DNA of 64,000 bases from Gymnopilus junonius (Eukaryota; Basidiomycota; Agaricomycetes; Agaricales; Galerinaceae). Below are positions 22,517 through 33,858 of the stretch, piece by piece. How positions within the stretch are numbered: position 1 is the stretch's first letter; every line of letters begins with the position of its first letter. The translations under genes and the position numbers were made by a program. The DNA is taken from positions 1 through 64,000 of the forward strand of contig JADNYJ010000088.1 of assembly GCA_015501075.1 (NCBI GenBank). The letters run 5' to 3'. Below the pieces are notes generated by a model that was given only the letters and a program-made list of their open reading frames with translations, had not been told where the DNA came from and did not search any database.

Positions 22517-23970
22517 GAGCCTAGGTATAACTTAGAACCCCGATGTCAACTCCCAACTGCCATCTTAATTCGTTTAGGCGTAAGTGACGACCGACGACAT
22601 GGCTAGGAAGCCATATCTGGGTATTTGCGCCTCCATAGCGCCGCCTAATGGGAAAACTATCATCACCTTCTTGAACATTCGCATGATACTCCATAGGACC
22701 TAGGCATCTCTCCGCTTTTGAAGATTCAGATGGAAGGAACTTCCGTTGGTGACTCACAATCTCGAGACAACGCGCATTTGATAGAGCATAACTTGGAAGC
22801 GACACTTCCCAGCGGGCTTCAAACATCCGGCGTCGATATCGACACCATTGAGCAATTACTCTCCAACCTCCCATACACCACGATAACCACGCCTCACTCA
22901 CGAATTCACCTCAAAAACGGTAGGGAAGCACTCTCCTTCGTCATTCACGTGGATCCAGGATATTGGGGGCTAAAACAGGGTTATAACGGTTGGGAAGTGG
23001 AAAAGTATTATGAGGACATCGCCCAGTTAGATTGGCGGATGCGCGAGAGCATTAAGAGTGATTGGCATTATTATAAAATACCCGAGCTTCTTGATGCGAA
23101 GTTGTTGAAGGATAATGCACCCGTTAAAGGTGATCAAAGAAAGGTGAGGGATGAGCATCACTATCGAGATATTTGAATGTTTACTCTACTATAGATTGTG
23201 CTTGGAAACTATTTTCAAATCTGATTCAACTTCCCCTCAAACACAGCTTCGAGATCATCGCGTTCTTGACGACGAATGTTGTTCCAGAAAAAAATATCGC
23301 GAAGACGTACATAGCGCACAAGGAAGGACCCCTCACAAAACGAGGAAAGAATTTTGGCAAGTGGAAGACTCGGTATTTTGTTCTAGATGACAGTCCAATA
23401 TTTACGCTATTACAGCTCTGTAAGATTTCAAATTATCTACCTTGCTATTTTATGACCGACTCGGACTCGAATGATTTTTTTTTCAATATATACTGCATCT
23501 TCTAGCCTGGAGGCACCCTTTTAGGCTGCATCAACCTTGTCGGCGGCCAATTTGGACGCCAAACTCAAGCCTCGACAGGCGGTTCTAATGCAAGTCTACA
23601 CGAGTACCGCCACGCGCTCCTCATCATCGAGAGTAATAGCAGGCCCGACGCTACAGTTACAGTCGCACGTCATGTTTTATGTATAGACACACTGGAGGAT
23701 TGGGATGTGGAGGGGCCTGAAATTGGGCCGCCGAGCAGCAGCAGCCGTGTGTTTGACATGGATAGTTTGACGCTTTCGCAATCTCGCTAGCGTCTTCGCG
23801 GACGGCGAATACTGATTATGGATTTATTGTAGGAGGATGGCTTTGTCCCAGGAGACTATCAGGACCTGGAATTCATCCGCAGATTCTGAAGACGAGTAAT
23901 GCTCATCGGCGTAGGATGGAAAGCATGGAATGCGCCAAGTTGTACGATTATGGCAGGGAATTGTACGATT
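22517..23970 (+). pseudogene. PX-PH fragment of a Bem3-like RhoGAP, copy 1 (degraded)
   Basis: Coding-like exon at about 22731-23142 ends in a PX-like region ('WRMRESIKSDWHYYKIPELL'). After a 50-nt intron comes 'LKHSFEIIAFLTTNVV' and the start of a PH domain, 'HKEGPLTKRGKNFGKWKTRY'. After another intron comes 'PGGTLLGCINLVGGQFGRQ'. This order, PX then PH, is that of fungal Bem3-type Cdc42 GTPase-activating proteins. No RhoGAP domain follows. Relative to copy 2 there is a 1-nt loss near 23219 that causes a frameshift. A deletion of roughly 165 bp also removes the end of the PH domain (after 'ARHVLC'). Non-functional as read. Confidence 0.7.
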
Positions 23971-24567
23971 GAGGCAGCAGCCTGGTATTGCTTAGTCAAA
24001 GTATTGGTCAATATAAAACTATCAACTCACCAAGACCAAGGCCGATAGACTACGAAGAGATAAAAGTGTAAGAACAACTCTGGAATCACATACTGCCCTT
24101 AGTCCGAAGGCACAGCCAATGCGAGTTGTGTCCGAAAAGAGGCTGCTGAACTAGACCCAACTGGAATATACACGTAGTGACACTGGGTAGGGACGGTAGC
24201 ACATGTGTCGGCCTTGAAGCTTGATGCTTGACGCCTTGCCTTGGCATCTAGGGCCGGACCACGTTCACGCCAGCGAAGAAAATTGGCCTGGGAAGAGGTG
24301 CAAGGCGACATTTCTGAAAATAAAACTTCCTGCAAAACACAATGGTCAGTGACTTGAAATAGAATCTAGGAGTACATAACGAGCTCTCTGAACACCTCAA
24401 CGTGCCACATCTGCTGAGAGAGAGAAGCGAGAGAGAGGGGCTTCGCGTGACCGATGACCGAATTGAGCCCGCCATCGATAATCGATAATCGATTGATTTC
24501 GATAGTCGGTGATACATATGTGTTTTTCTTTGTCCAGAGCCGGCCTCGCATTCTTTCATTTACTACC
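23971..24567. other. Intergenic upstream of the coiled-coil gene
   Basis: No gene supported. Minus-strand open frames at 24099-24695 overlap the coiled-coil gene start and lack features. A short palindromic run 'cgataatcgataatcgat' sits at about 24475-24492. Confidence 0.4.
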
Positions 24568-25738
24568 ATGGGGGTCCCAGTGAAAGCAATTTGGTCGGAC
24601 TCATTCACAACTGTCACTAGCTCATGCAACAAGTCGGCACCAGTCGAACAAATAGTGGCAAGGTTGTCGCAAATGCTTGTCAACAAAGTCAACAAGAACT
24701 ACTCATTCGACCCGCCTCTCACAGTGGATGAGATGCAACTCAAATACTATCCGCCAGGTGTGAAATCATTGAACGGCTCTGCTTTTTTTATGTCTTACAT
24801 GACTCTTCCATTCTAGTTAACCAATCTGCAGATATCCTCAGCATTGGTGGTACCAATGGTCTTACTATCACAGTGCGCCCTGCAGACGCCACAGCAACAG
24901 GCCAACGTTGGATTGCACTGAACGACGAGGTCGAGGAACTGAAGAAAAAGAAGGATGAACCGCCCACTTCGACCGGTAAGTCGGGTTACTTTATATCGCT
25001 GGTTTTTGACCCTCACATACCCATGAATAGAACTTCTCATGGCCCTACAAACGGCCGTGGCAAAGATGCAGGAGGAGTTGAAGAAAGAGAAGGAGGAACG
25101 CCAAGCTGAGCAGAAGAGGCACGAGGAGGAGTTGAAGAAAGAGAGGGAGGAACGCAAAGCCGCAGTCAAGAAAGAGAGGGAAGAACGCATAACTGAGCAA
25201 GAGAGGCTCGAGGAGGAGCGAGCAACAGAAAAGAGCGCACAGGACGACGTAATGAAGGAGCTAAGGGAGCAATCGAAAAAGGACAAAAAAGAACTCACGG
25301 ACAGTCTCAAGTTCACTTCTGAGGTACGAAGGCTGCAAATAGTTCATGAACATTGTTTATATCCCCCTTTTTTTGCCTTAGCTCACTGTCAAGTTGGTCC
25401 CTCTCCACCTTCGCATCCTTCTGGACCTTGGTTGCCAAAGAGTGCTTGAGATCACGCAAAGCAGGTCTTGGGATGACTTCCGTGGCAATCGAAGTACGCA
25501 TGATCTGACGGATGTGATCATGCGAACACTGGTGCAGGCAAACATCCAATACTGCCCTTCGAGAGACGCTGTTGACTTCCTCTGTACCTACAACAATGTG
25601 CGCAGGGAAGGTAACTACCGTGCGCACAATGCTTCTCAGGCTGAACTTCGGGACGCTGTCACGACAAAGCCGATTGAGTCTCAGGACCGACTTTTCCTAG
25701 AGCAACTCTACCAGTTTATCTTCAAGTGCTCTCTTTAG
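24568..25738 (+). CDS. Coiled-coil protein of unknown function with a C-terminal R-x-E-G-N-x-x-A-H motif
   Basis: Four exons, 24568-24757, 24832-24975, 25031-25323 and 25382-25738, give 327 aa with consistent phases. Residues 1-62 form an N-terminal module that ends in a 'LTVDEMQLKYYP' strand-rich motif. Residues about 63-110 contain 'GGTNGLTITVRPAD', and 'VEELKKKK' starts a charged coiled coil (about 90-205, heptad-like Glu/Lys/Arg). Residues 210-327 are a globular helical domain with 'LHLRILLDLGCQRVLEI', 'CPSRDAVDFLCTYNNVRREG' and 'NYRAH'. The GN-x-x-AH signature recalls HEPN-type helical domains of the DUF4145 kind; this is a pattern match only. Function unknown. It lies between the two PX-PH copies and is not part of either. 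Confidence 0.7.
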
Positions 25739-26557
25739 CCCTATTATGTGAGCTCCGCCTTTTCATATTCTTGAACTAGTCTCTAATTTCATATTGTGTT
25801 CTCATGTCCTATCTTTCTTAGGCTCATGACCAGCCATTTCGGTGGAAGAAAAATATGTAGACAGGCGAAGGTTTACAGGTGGGACCTCGCCGATTATTCC
25901 GCCCCGACACAAATTTTTTTTCACCCGATTTTTCTTATTCAAGGAGAGACTTGCGTCGTAGCTATGTTTCCCTTTTATATTGTTTGGCTCAATTTCTGAA
26001 TTTTATAGCCACGGATTTCACCTTGACGTCTTGTATTACCACCAGACCCTTTTTACCAGTCTCCACTACGCTGCTATACCATCTTTGCTTTGTTTGTATT
26101 TTATTTACTGTCGATGTTTCTTTAGTCTTACCTTCAGATATGCCAATTTCCGCGTCATGGCGAGATCTCAGCGGTATGCATAATTACATTGTGATCCCAT
26201 AGAATGCGTGAGCAGTCATGCATTCATGATTGATCCAAGAATGAATGACGGATGCTGGAAGATGATGAGGTCTCGTAAGTAATATTGACGTGCAGACAAG
26301 GGGGCACTGGCATTTAAATCGAGTACATACCAGTGCCTCATTTTTTTTTTCCGCTGCCCAGAGGCGGCTGGATACTGGTTGTTGTGGCGGCCGAATAAAT
26401 AAATAAATCGACAAATCGCAAGAAGAAAGGAAGAAAGGGAGATCGTGAGATCTCACTCCTTCTATTTGCCCTTCCAACCTCATTTTCACCGTCCTCACGG
26501 CTTTCAAGTGCGGCGTGTTTCCGTGCATTACCGAAGATGCTTCATGTAAGCTGGTTT
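25739..26557. other. Intergenic, no gene seen
   Basis: AT-rich, pyrimidine-rich spacer. Open frames at 25796-26202 overlap each other and are Phe/Tyr/Ser-rich without domains. A short 'aaataaataaataaat' microsatellite is near 26393-26407. Confidence 0.45.
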
Positions 26558-28215
26558 CAAGTGTAGAGCCTAGGTGTAACGTAGACCCCCGATGTCAACT
26601 CCCAACTGCCAGCTTAATTCGTTTAGGCATAAGTGATGACTGACAACATAGCTAGGAAGCCATATTTGGGTATTTGCGCTTCCATAGCACTGCTTACTTG
26701 CTGATCACTTGCCAGTTACTTATCTACTGGTCCGACTCTCAACCTCCCTATCATCACCTTCTTGAACACTCGCAACATACTCCATAGGACCGAGGCGTCT
26801 TTCCGCTTTGAAGATTCAGGTGGAAGGGATTTCTGTTGCTGACTCACAATCTCGAGACAACCCGCATGTGATAGAGCATAACTTGGAAGCGACGCTTCCC
26901 GGCGGGCTTCAAACATCCGGCGTCGATATCGACACCATTGAGCAATTACTCTCCAACCTCCCATACACCACGATAACCGTGCCTCACTCACGAATTCACC
27001 TCAAAAGCGCCAGAGAATCACTCTCCTTCGTCATTCACGTGGATCCAGGATATTGGCGACTAAAACAGGGTTATAACGGTTGGGGAGTGGAAAAGTATTA
27101 TGAGGAAATCGCCCAGTTAGATTGGCGGATGCGCGAGAGCATTAGGAGTGATTGGCATTATTATAAAATACCCGAGCTTCTTGATGCGAAGTTGTTGAAG
27201 GATAATGCACCCGTTAAAGGTGATCAAAGAAGGGTGAGGGACCAGCTCACTATCAAGATATTTGAATATTTGCTCTACTATAGATTGTGCTTCGAAACTA
27301 CTTCCATACTCTGATTCAACTTCCCGTCAAACACAGCTTCGGGATCATCGCGTTCTTGACGACGAATGTTGTTCCAGAAAAAAATATCGCGAAGACGTAC
27401 ATAGCGCACAAGGAAGGACCCCTCACAAAACGAGGAAAGAATTTTGGCAAGTGGAAGACTCGGTATCTCGTTCTAGATGACAGTCCAATATTGCGCTATT
27501 ACAGTTCTGTAAGATTTTAAATTATCTACCTTGCTATTTTATGACCTAGTCGGACTCGAATGATTTTTTTTTTCAATATATACTACATCTTCTAGCCTGG
27601 AGGCACCCTTTTAGGCTGCATCAACCTTGTCGGCGGCCAATTTGGACGCCAAACTCAAGCCTTGGCAGGTTCTAATGCAAGTCTACACGAGTACCGCCAC
27701 GCGCTCCTCATCATCGAGAGTAATAGCAGGCCCGACACTACAGTTACAGTCGCACGGCACGTTTTATGTGCAGACAGTGACAAAGAGCGCGATGAGTGGA
27801 TTGAGGTGATGTTGAAATGCTCTAGGATCCTATCACGACGAGAGCAAATTTACATCCAGTACGAGTCCTGAAAGTTCGCAGCTGTCCAGCGACAACACGC
27901 TGGAATTACCAACGGAGCTAAATTCAAACGGTGACACATCGGAGGAGTGGGATATGGAGAGGCTCAATATTTCGCCGCTGAGCAGCAGCAGCCATGTGTT
28001 CGACGTGGATAGTTTAATGCTTTCGCAGGTTTCGCTGGCGTCTTCGCGGACGGCGAGTACTGATTATGGGATTTATTGTAGGAGGATGGCTTTGTCCCAG
28101 GAGACTATCAGGACCTGGAATTCGTCCGCAGATTCTGAAGACGAGTAATGCTCGTAGGCGCAGGACGGACAGCATGGAATGCGCCAAGTTGTACAATTAA
28201 CACAGGGAATTGTAT
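26558..28215 (+). pseudogene. PX-PH fragment of a Bem3-like RhoGAP, copy 2 (partial gene)
   Basis: Spliced exons 26820-27233, 27284-27508 and 27596-27871 keep one frame for about 304 codons: a PX-like end ('HYYKIPELLDAKLL', then 'NYFHTLIQLPVKHSFGIIAF') and a complete PH domain ('HKEGPLTKRGKNFGKWKTRY' to 'DKERDEWIEVMLKC'). The frame then meets TGA at 27869-27871. The Ser-rich continuation ('TSPESSQLSSDNTLELP' to 'SSADSEDE', stop 28146-28148) is in another frame, implying a small indel near 27840. The catalytic RhoGAP domain is absent and no start exon is visible. About 90% of positions appear shared with copy 1 by eye. A Cdc42-regulator origin is inferred from domain order. Confidence 0.7.
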
Positions 28216-28685
28216 TATAGTTTGGAGGAATGAGATGAGATGTACAGGAGTACAGAATATCACGGACTACTTCTTATTAACTACGAGTTCTAGCGACGAT
28301 TCCGATTCGATGGCATTGCCATTGGAGCCAAATTTCAAGTTAGACCCGGGCGCATTGGCGGAAAGGGACTTGGGGAGGGACATTTCTCGGATATTAAGAC
28401 TCTGCCAGTGATCCATGAATAATTGTTATTTGAATATTGTTCATATACATAGGTTGATTACTCTCTACATACCTTTGTGGTCTCCAAAAGTCCTTGAGCT
28501 ACATTCTAAGTATAGTTGCACACCATTCATGAATGATGCAACGCTTAGACGAATTCTAAAAATAATATCAACAAACATCCCGCCCTTGTTCTGCTTCTGT
28601 TCGTTCCTTTCTCCTCGCCTTTCCTTCTCTCATCGTCCTTTAGATTACGGCTATCTCGGAATTTCTCTCCTTTCATACCACCCCA
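28216..28685. other. Intergenic upstream of the Q/H-rich F-box gene
   Basis: An open frame to 28411 includes 'LPLEPNFKLDPGALAERD' but has no recognisable family; it could be a leftover exon. The final stretch is pyrimidine-rich and is the likely promoter of the gene at 28686. Confidence 0.4.
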
Positions 28686-31522
28686 ATGGCCAAAGAGTTC
28701 GACCCCGAGTTCATCCCAGACGATATATGGATCTCCATTTTCGAGAACTTGTCTTCTGCAGCCCAAATTGCCGTATTGGCTCGGACATGCCAGCGTTTTC
28801 GTGTTCTTGCTCGCAAGCCGTTGCTTAGAGAGATACGATGGGGTAAATTTGAGTCTACGAAACGCAATTTGGACGCGTGGAAATCCAGCGACTTGGTCAC
28901 TCTCCCTCGCAAAGTGGCTATTGGGATCAGTTTTGACTTTTGCTCGAAAGGTCATTGGTTTTATGTATGTTATATGGCTCATGTTATCGCTCCTTACTGA
29001 TTCTACCCCCCTAGATGACAGAAGAAATGCGCTTGCATGACAGGATACACGCCCAATTACAGCATTTCTCCATGCTACACGAGCTCATTCTGGACGGAAC
29101 AGCGCTCTCGCCCTATACCTACACCGTCCTCGCCTCCTTACCCTCCCTACGCTCCTTGAGCATCACCGACTGCACCTTCATCCCCCTCGCCACACCCTTC
29201 TACCACCACACCGCCCACGCCACACATGCCCCCGCTCCCACATTCAACTTCACCTCTCTCCCACTCACCTCTCTCCTCCTACACAAGCTCGCCTTCCCCA
29301 CCGACCTCGGCATCGGCGGGTTCTCAACTGAAGATGACCCGAACCACCCATTGCACCTCCTCCTCGCCCCGAATATCCACACCCTCTCATTGGCGTGGAC
29401 GTCCGCCCGCGCGATCATGTACGCGAATAATCTCTGGCGGTTGACGAATATCACGCAGTTGGAGGTGGTGATGCCGTTTCTCACTAGAGATCTCGTCGAT
29501 GCGCTGGTGGTGTTTACAGATCGTTGCGCCCCGGATGTGAGGGTTGCGTTGATTGTGGACCATCATAATCTGTCGGAGCAGCAGGTTGTGGGTGGGGTTT
29601 ATATTCCGATTAGGGGCGTGTGGAAGTATAAAGGTCCGCTGTCGTTTGCTACTTGGTGGCCCCAGCCCCAGCCTCGGCCCCAGTCTCGTGCGGTTGGAGA
29701 GGATGAGCTCGCTGTTGCGCCGCTCACGCATTTGACGATGAACGTCCCGGCGGAAGTGTCTGCGCTCGTTCATGGATTGGAGAAGCTCCCGAGGACGATG
29801 AGGGTGTTGGAGGTGCAGATGCGCAAGTGGGATGTGGAGGTGCTCTATGCGATTCGGGAGCTGTTTCCGCTGTTGAGCACGTTGGTGGTGAGGTATGGGT
29901 TGGGGAAGTTGCCTTGGGTATGTTGTTTTCTTTTCTTTCCTTTTTCCTTCTTTCCTTTCCATACCATTACACATTTACCTCCCTTCTCCCTCCTCTTCTC
30001 CCTCCCTTCTTCCTCTTTCCACATCACTAACCCAAACCCACAGAACTTCCTCGTCACCCTCGGCTCCGAAATCCTGCCCAAACTCGCCCACTTGCACACA
30101 CTCACCATCATCCCGGACCCTGCATGCGCCTCTACGCGTGCTGTGGATACGAATTTGAATTTGAGTATGAGTGCTCAGTCGGCTGCAGCTGGGGCGGGGG
30201 CGGGGGCGGGGTGGCCTGCGTCTCCGTTGCCCACCCTCACGTCACCGACGACAACGCCCATGACGATGATGACGCCGTATCAACAACAACAACAGCAACA
30301 GCAAAGTTTACTCCAACAATCATATCACCCGCACCCGCACTCTTATGCGAATGCGAATGCGAATTTGCAGTTGTATTTGCAGGCTCAAGCTCAAGCTCAT
30401 GGGCAGGGGCAGGTGCCGTCTCAATTGCTGAACCAAACGCAGGTGCAGAGTCCATTACAAGGGCAGAACCAAACGCAGGCACAGAACCAAACCCAAACCC
30501 AAACGCAAGCGCATGGGCCTCTGAACCAGTACCAGCATCTGAACCAGCATCTGAACCCGCATGCTCACCAGCACCCGAATCAACATACGCCTCATCAGCA
30601 TCACCAGCACTTGGCTCATCAACACCAGCATCCGCCTCATCCGCCTCTTCAGCATCAGCATCATCAGCACCCAGCTTACCATCAGCATAATCATCACCAG
30701 CATCAGCATACGCCTCACCAGCACGCAGCCCATCAGCATCTCCAATACTTGGCTCACCAGCATCAACATCAACAGCTGTTCCCGCCCTATCCACATGCGC
30801 ACGCGCACGCACAGCAGCACTATCAGCCTTTTCCTCCTCCTCCTCCTCCTCCTCCTCCTCCTCTGGCTGGTTCAGCTCATCCTGTGTCTGCTCTTCTCGC
30901 GCTACAACCGCTACCGCTGCCTCTTCCTTCTCAAAATCAAAATCAGCCTTTTCTGACCCCAGACCAAAATCAAAATCAAAATCAAAGTCAAAGTCAAAAC
31001 CAAGATCAAAACCAACTTTCTCCCAATGCACATCCTCATCCTCAACCTCAACCTCAACCACAACCACAACCTCAACCTCAATGGGCGTGGAATACCTTCA
31101 CGACGCCCTATGGGAATACCACTTATACAGCTACCATGACCATGAGCACTAGTCCTAACGTTCATGTTCATGTTAACAGTAGTACAACCGCTGCTGCCGC
31201 CACGGGTACCAATGCCAATACCAACGCCAACGCCGGCGTCAGCGTCAGCGGTGGTACCTCCAAATCCAACACTCGTACCCTACTTAACCCAGAACGAGAA
31301 CCGGAACCAGAATTAGACTTGGACCTCGACCTGGAGGACTTGAAAGATTACCTTGTTGGATGGAATCGGTATGCGAGGAGATTGAGGCGGGTGCAGTTGG
31401 AGGAGGGGAGGGGGTGGGAGAGGAGGTGGGAGGGTGGGGGGTGGGAGGTTTGTGTGGGAGGAGAGGGGGGTGTGGGAGGGGAGGGAGGGGAGGGAGGGGA
31501 GGGGGGAGGAGAGGGAGCTTGA
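28686..31522 (+). CDS. F-box protein with very long Gln/His/Pro-rich insertion
   Basis: Exons 28686-28964, 29015-29917 and 30044-31522 give 886 aa. The F-box is N-terminal ('EFIPDDIWISIFENL', 'LARTCQRFRVLARKPLL'). Leucine-rich sequence extends to about residue 440 ('LHELILDGTALSPYTYTVL', 'LPSLRSLSI'). A 126-nt GT-AG intron at 29918-30043 is pyrimidine-rich and contains no stop, so reading through adds 42 residues. Residues about 470-750 are extreme low complexity: CAN/CAG codons giving Gln/His runs, a run of 10 or more Pro, and NQ repeats. The end ('LVGWNRYARRLRRVQLEEG') resembles normal F-box C-termini, then a Gly/Glu-rich tail. Likely SCF adaptor whose tail has grown by repeat expansion. 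Confidence 0.8.
30270..31110 (+). repeat. Expanded CAR/CAY (Gln/His) and CCT (Pro) coding repeat tract
   Basis: Short-unit repeats inside the F-box gene: caacaacaacag runs near 30280-30310, catcagcaccag-type units over 30530-30780, a CCT run at about 30830-30862, and caaaatcaaaat units near 30965-31015. The biased composition leaves all three forward frames and a 276-codon reverse frame open over much of the tract. Confidence 0.85.
31474..31512 (+). repeat. G-run tract with G-quadruplex potential
   Basis: At least six runs of three or more G separated by single A or short linkers ('gggaggggagggaggggagg' type) just before the stop codon of the F-box gene. On the coding strand this meets the usual pattern for an intramolecular G-quadruplex. 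Confidence 0.6.
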
Positions 31523-32413
31523 CTTGAGCTTGAAGATGAGGGCGGGCAATGTCGTTGATAGGGTTGTTGCTGTTGATGGTGGTGATGATGACTTGCGTTT
31601 CACGTTTTGTGTCTTGCATCTTGCGTCTTGCGTCCTCTTCTTTTCTTCACGCAAGCCTCAGGGCATCTTGACAATTTGTTTTCTTTGGGGGAAGGGTCTA
31701 TGTGTTGCATATTCACTCGTCTCGTCCACACACGTTCTTGATGGAGGCTCTTTTTTGGGATACTGCCGTACCCTGATCATTATTTTTTTTAATTTCTTGG
31801 TTTTTGGTTTTTGGTTTTTTGGGGGGGGTTCTCGACTTCGTCTTCAGTTTTTGGTTTCAATTTGGATTTGATGTTATTTTCGTTTTGTACGTACCCTGTC
31901 TTGGATATTGTTTTCAAGTTCTCTGTTGCTTTCGCTTTCGTCTTCGCTTTTGTAACCATTTATCACTTTGATACCTTTGCAATTCGACTTGTACATATGC
32001 CTTCGCATTTTCATACTTTCCTGATTTTTTTTTGATTTCTTTCCTTTCCTTTCCTTTTCTTGTTACCTTTTGTCGCCAAAATATCCCAGTGTGCAGTTGC
32101 CCGTGGTCCTCGATCAACGGTACTTTCAAAAATCATCGACCTATACTCTATAGGTTGTCATTGAATTATGAATGACATGGCTGGAGCTGAAAGTTACAGT
32201 TACGACTTTGCAGACGATTTTGTGTAGTGAGAAGCGAGAAAGGATGCGCCTGCAGAGTAGTCTGACCGATACCTACCTGCGGCTACCTTAGGCTATATCG
32301 ACTCATATTTGACGTTCAGCAATAATTTATTTCAGGACTCACCTCGGCTGCCTTTCAGATGTCAATCCACGTCGGAACTCTGGCCCAAGTACGGAGTTTA
32401 TTTTCGGGGCCTT
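31523..32413. other. 3' region and spacer
   Basis: T-rich downstream region of the F-box gene. Open frames at 31434-31871 and 31811-32035 are composition-driven. No gene supported. Confidence 0.45.
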
Positions 32414-32955
32414 CATCAGCAAGTTTACAATTTACTTGTCCGCTTTTTTACTTTTTTTGACTTGCGGCAAGTAAAAAAGCGTCAAAGCGTGAAAAAGCTA
32501 CTGAAGGACTACATATTATACTAAAAATAGCTAATCCGACAGAAATTCATGGCAGTGATGGTCGATATAGATATACGGATTGACGAAGTAGGAGCCACGC
32601 TGGAAGGCATTGTTAGAGGCTTGCAAAAGTGGAAAGCCAGCAGCTGAGATTGCAGATGAGGAATATCAGGGAAACCTTTCATTCATGGACCATAACCGTG
32701 CCATTTTGTTTGATTTCCCTAGTCTCGTTAAGGCTCGCCCTGGCAATTCTACGTAGATTACTAATATCCATTATAATAGCTGCTTTTACTCGCTTGTGCT
32801 CACTTTTTCTTACTTTTTTCAACTTTCTTGAAGCCCAGGAGGAGCCTGCTTTTTCAAAAATTGAACGTGGACTGTTCAACTTTTTGCTTTGACGCTTTTT
32901 TACGCTTTTTTACGCTTGCACAAGTCAGAATAAGTAAATTGTGAAACTGCTGATG
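32414..32955. mobile_element. MITE-like or foldback element with imperfect 80-90 bp terminal inverted repeats
   Basis: The left end (from catcagcaagtttacaattt) and the reverse complement of the right end (catcagcagtttcacaattt) match. Both continue with further shared blocks: 'gacttg', 'gcaag' and 'gtaaaaaagcgtcaaagc'. The inverted repeats span roughly 32414-32500 and 32870-32955 and enclose about 370 bp with no coding capacity. I could not identify a convincing target-site duplication; flanks share only TT. This is most likely a non-autonomous DNA transposon or a foldback sequence. Its transposase family is unknown. Confidence 0.55.
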
Positions 32956-33317
32956 TTTTTTTTCCGGATTTGCACTGGTTGGATGCTCTTTGTTGTTTTA
33001 ATTTCCTTTCAGTAGCTACTTATTGTGTTTGATTTTTTTGTAACGTGCGGAATAATACCATATTATTGTCTGGAACCAGATAATTCCGAGAACACCCTCT
33101 GATTCATAAGTGCTTGCCAGTTTAATGGGTAATATACGCATTGGCAACAGTGTCTTGATGATACTGGTATAAAGAGGACCCAGGCCTGCTCCTTGGAGTC
33201 GTTTATCCCCACTGCAGAGTTTTTTGCTAGTCATAAACTGAAAATAACGAACCGAGTGCGTTTAGCACTGGCATTGTATATTACTAAACTCACAGTCATT
33301 TGATCAAATAGACGCAT
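32956..33317. other. Spacer, no gene seen
   Basis: AT-rich. A 72-codon minus-strand open frame (33016-33234) has no features. Confidence 0.4.
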
Positions 33318-33858
33318 ATTAATGACTTCCCCCTCAAACTTCTGACCGAGATATTCCAACATTCACTCGAACTAAAGCAGCACACTTCCACCTTCCTCTT
33401 TTCATTCAGTGACACCACCACCGGAGCTGAACCGCATACATTTTCAGATTTCAGCAGGAACGCAATGCCGCGCCTGTCTCTTTGACCCAGGTCTGCAGCA
33501 AGTGGCGATCCGCTGTGCTAAGCATCCCTTCTCTCTGGACATCCTTTACCGTAGAGGTCTCACACCCTGACTTTCGCGGTCCCAAAATATCCGAAGTCGT
33601 AAAGCAATGGCTGGCCGTGTCTGGAAATTGTCCCCTAAGTCTGAGGCTTTGTTCGTGGCTAACAGTCATCTCCAGTCCCTTGAAATCATCGACCTGCACC
33701 CTGACTACCTGTCATTGATTAATTTGATGCTTACTCTCTCCGCGGGCCCGCGCCCGATCCCCAATTTTCGGAAATACAGGGCAGACTTCAGGTTGATGGC
33801 CGAGTGGCTGGCAAAAGACCTTGCGGTACGGGAGTCGAAGACACCCTGGATGATGTGA
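33318..33858 (+). pseudogene. Truncated F-box gene relic
   Basis: Starts with an F-box-like 'INDFPLKLLTEIFQHSL' (33318-33368). After a frame change near 33450 it continues as 'NAAPVSLTQVCSKWRSAV' and 'SIPSLWTSFTVEV', the usual second half of an agaric F-box. It changes frame again near 33650 ('NSHLQSLEIIDLHPDYLSLI') and ends at about 33858. No start codon precedes the F-box and the leucine-rich body is missing. It is a decayed partial copy. Confidence 0.65.

Noticed and set aside
24813..25316. 167-codon minus-strand frame
   Set aside because: Exact antisense of the charged coiled coil; composition artefact.
30237..31067. 276-codon acidic minus-strand frame and a 188-codon alternate plus frame
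   Set aside because: Both follow from CAR/CAY and CCT repeats, which leave all frames open; the F-box frame has conserved sequence on both sides.
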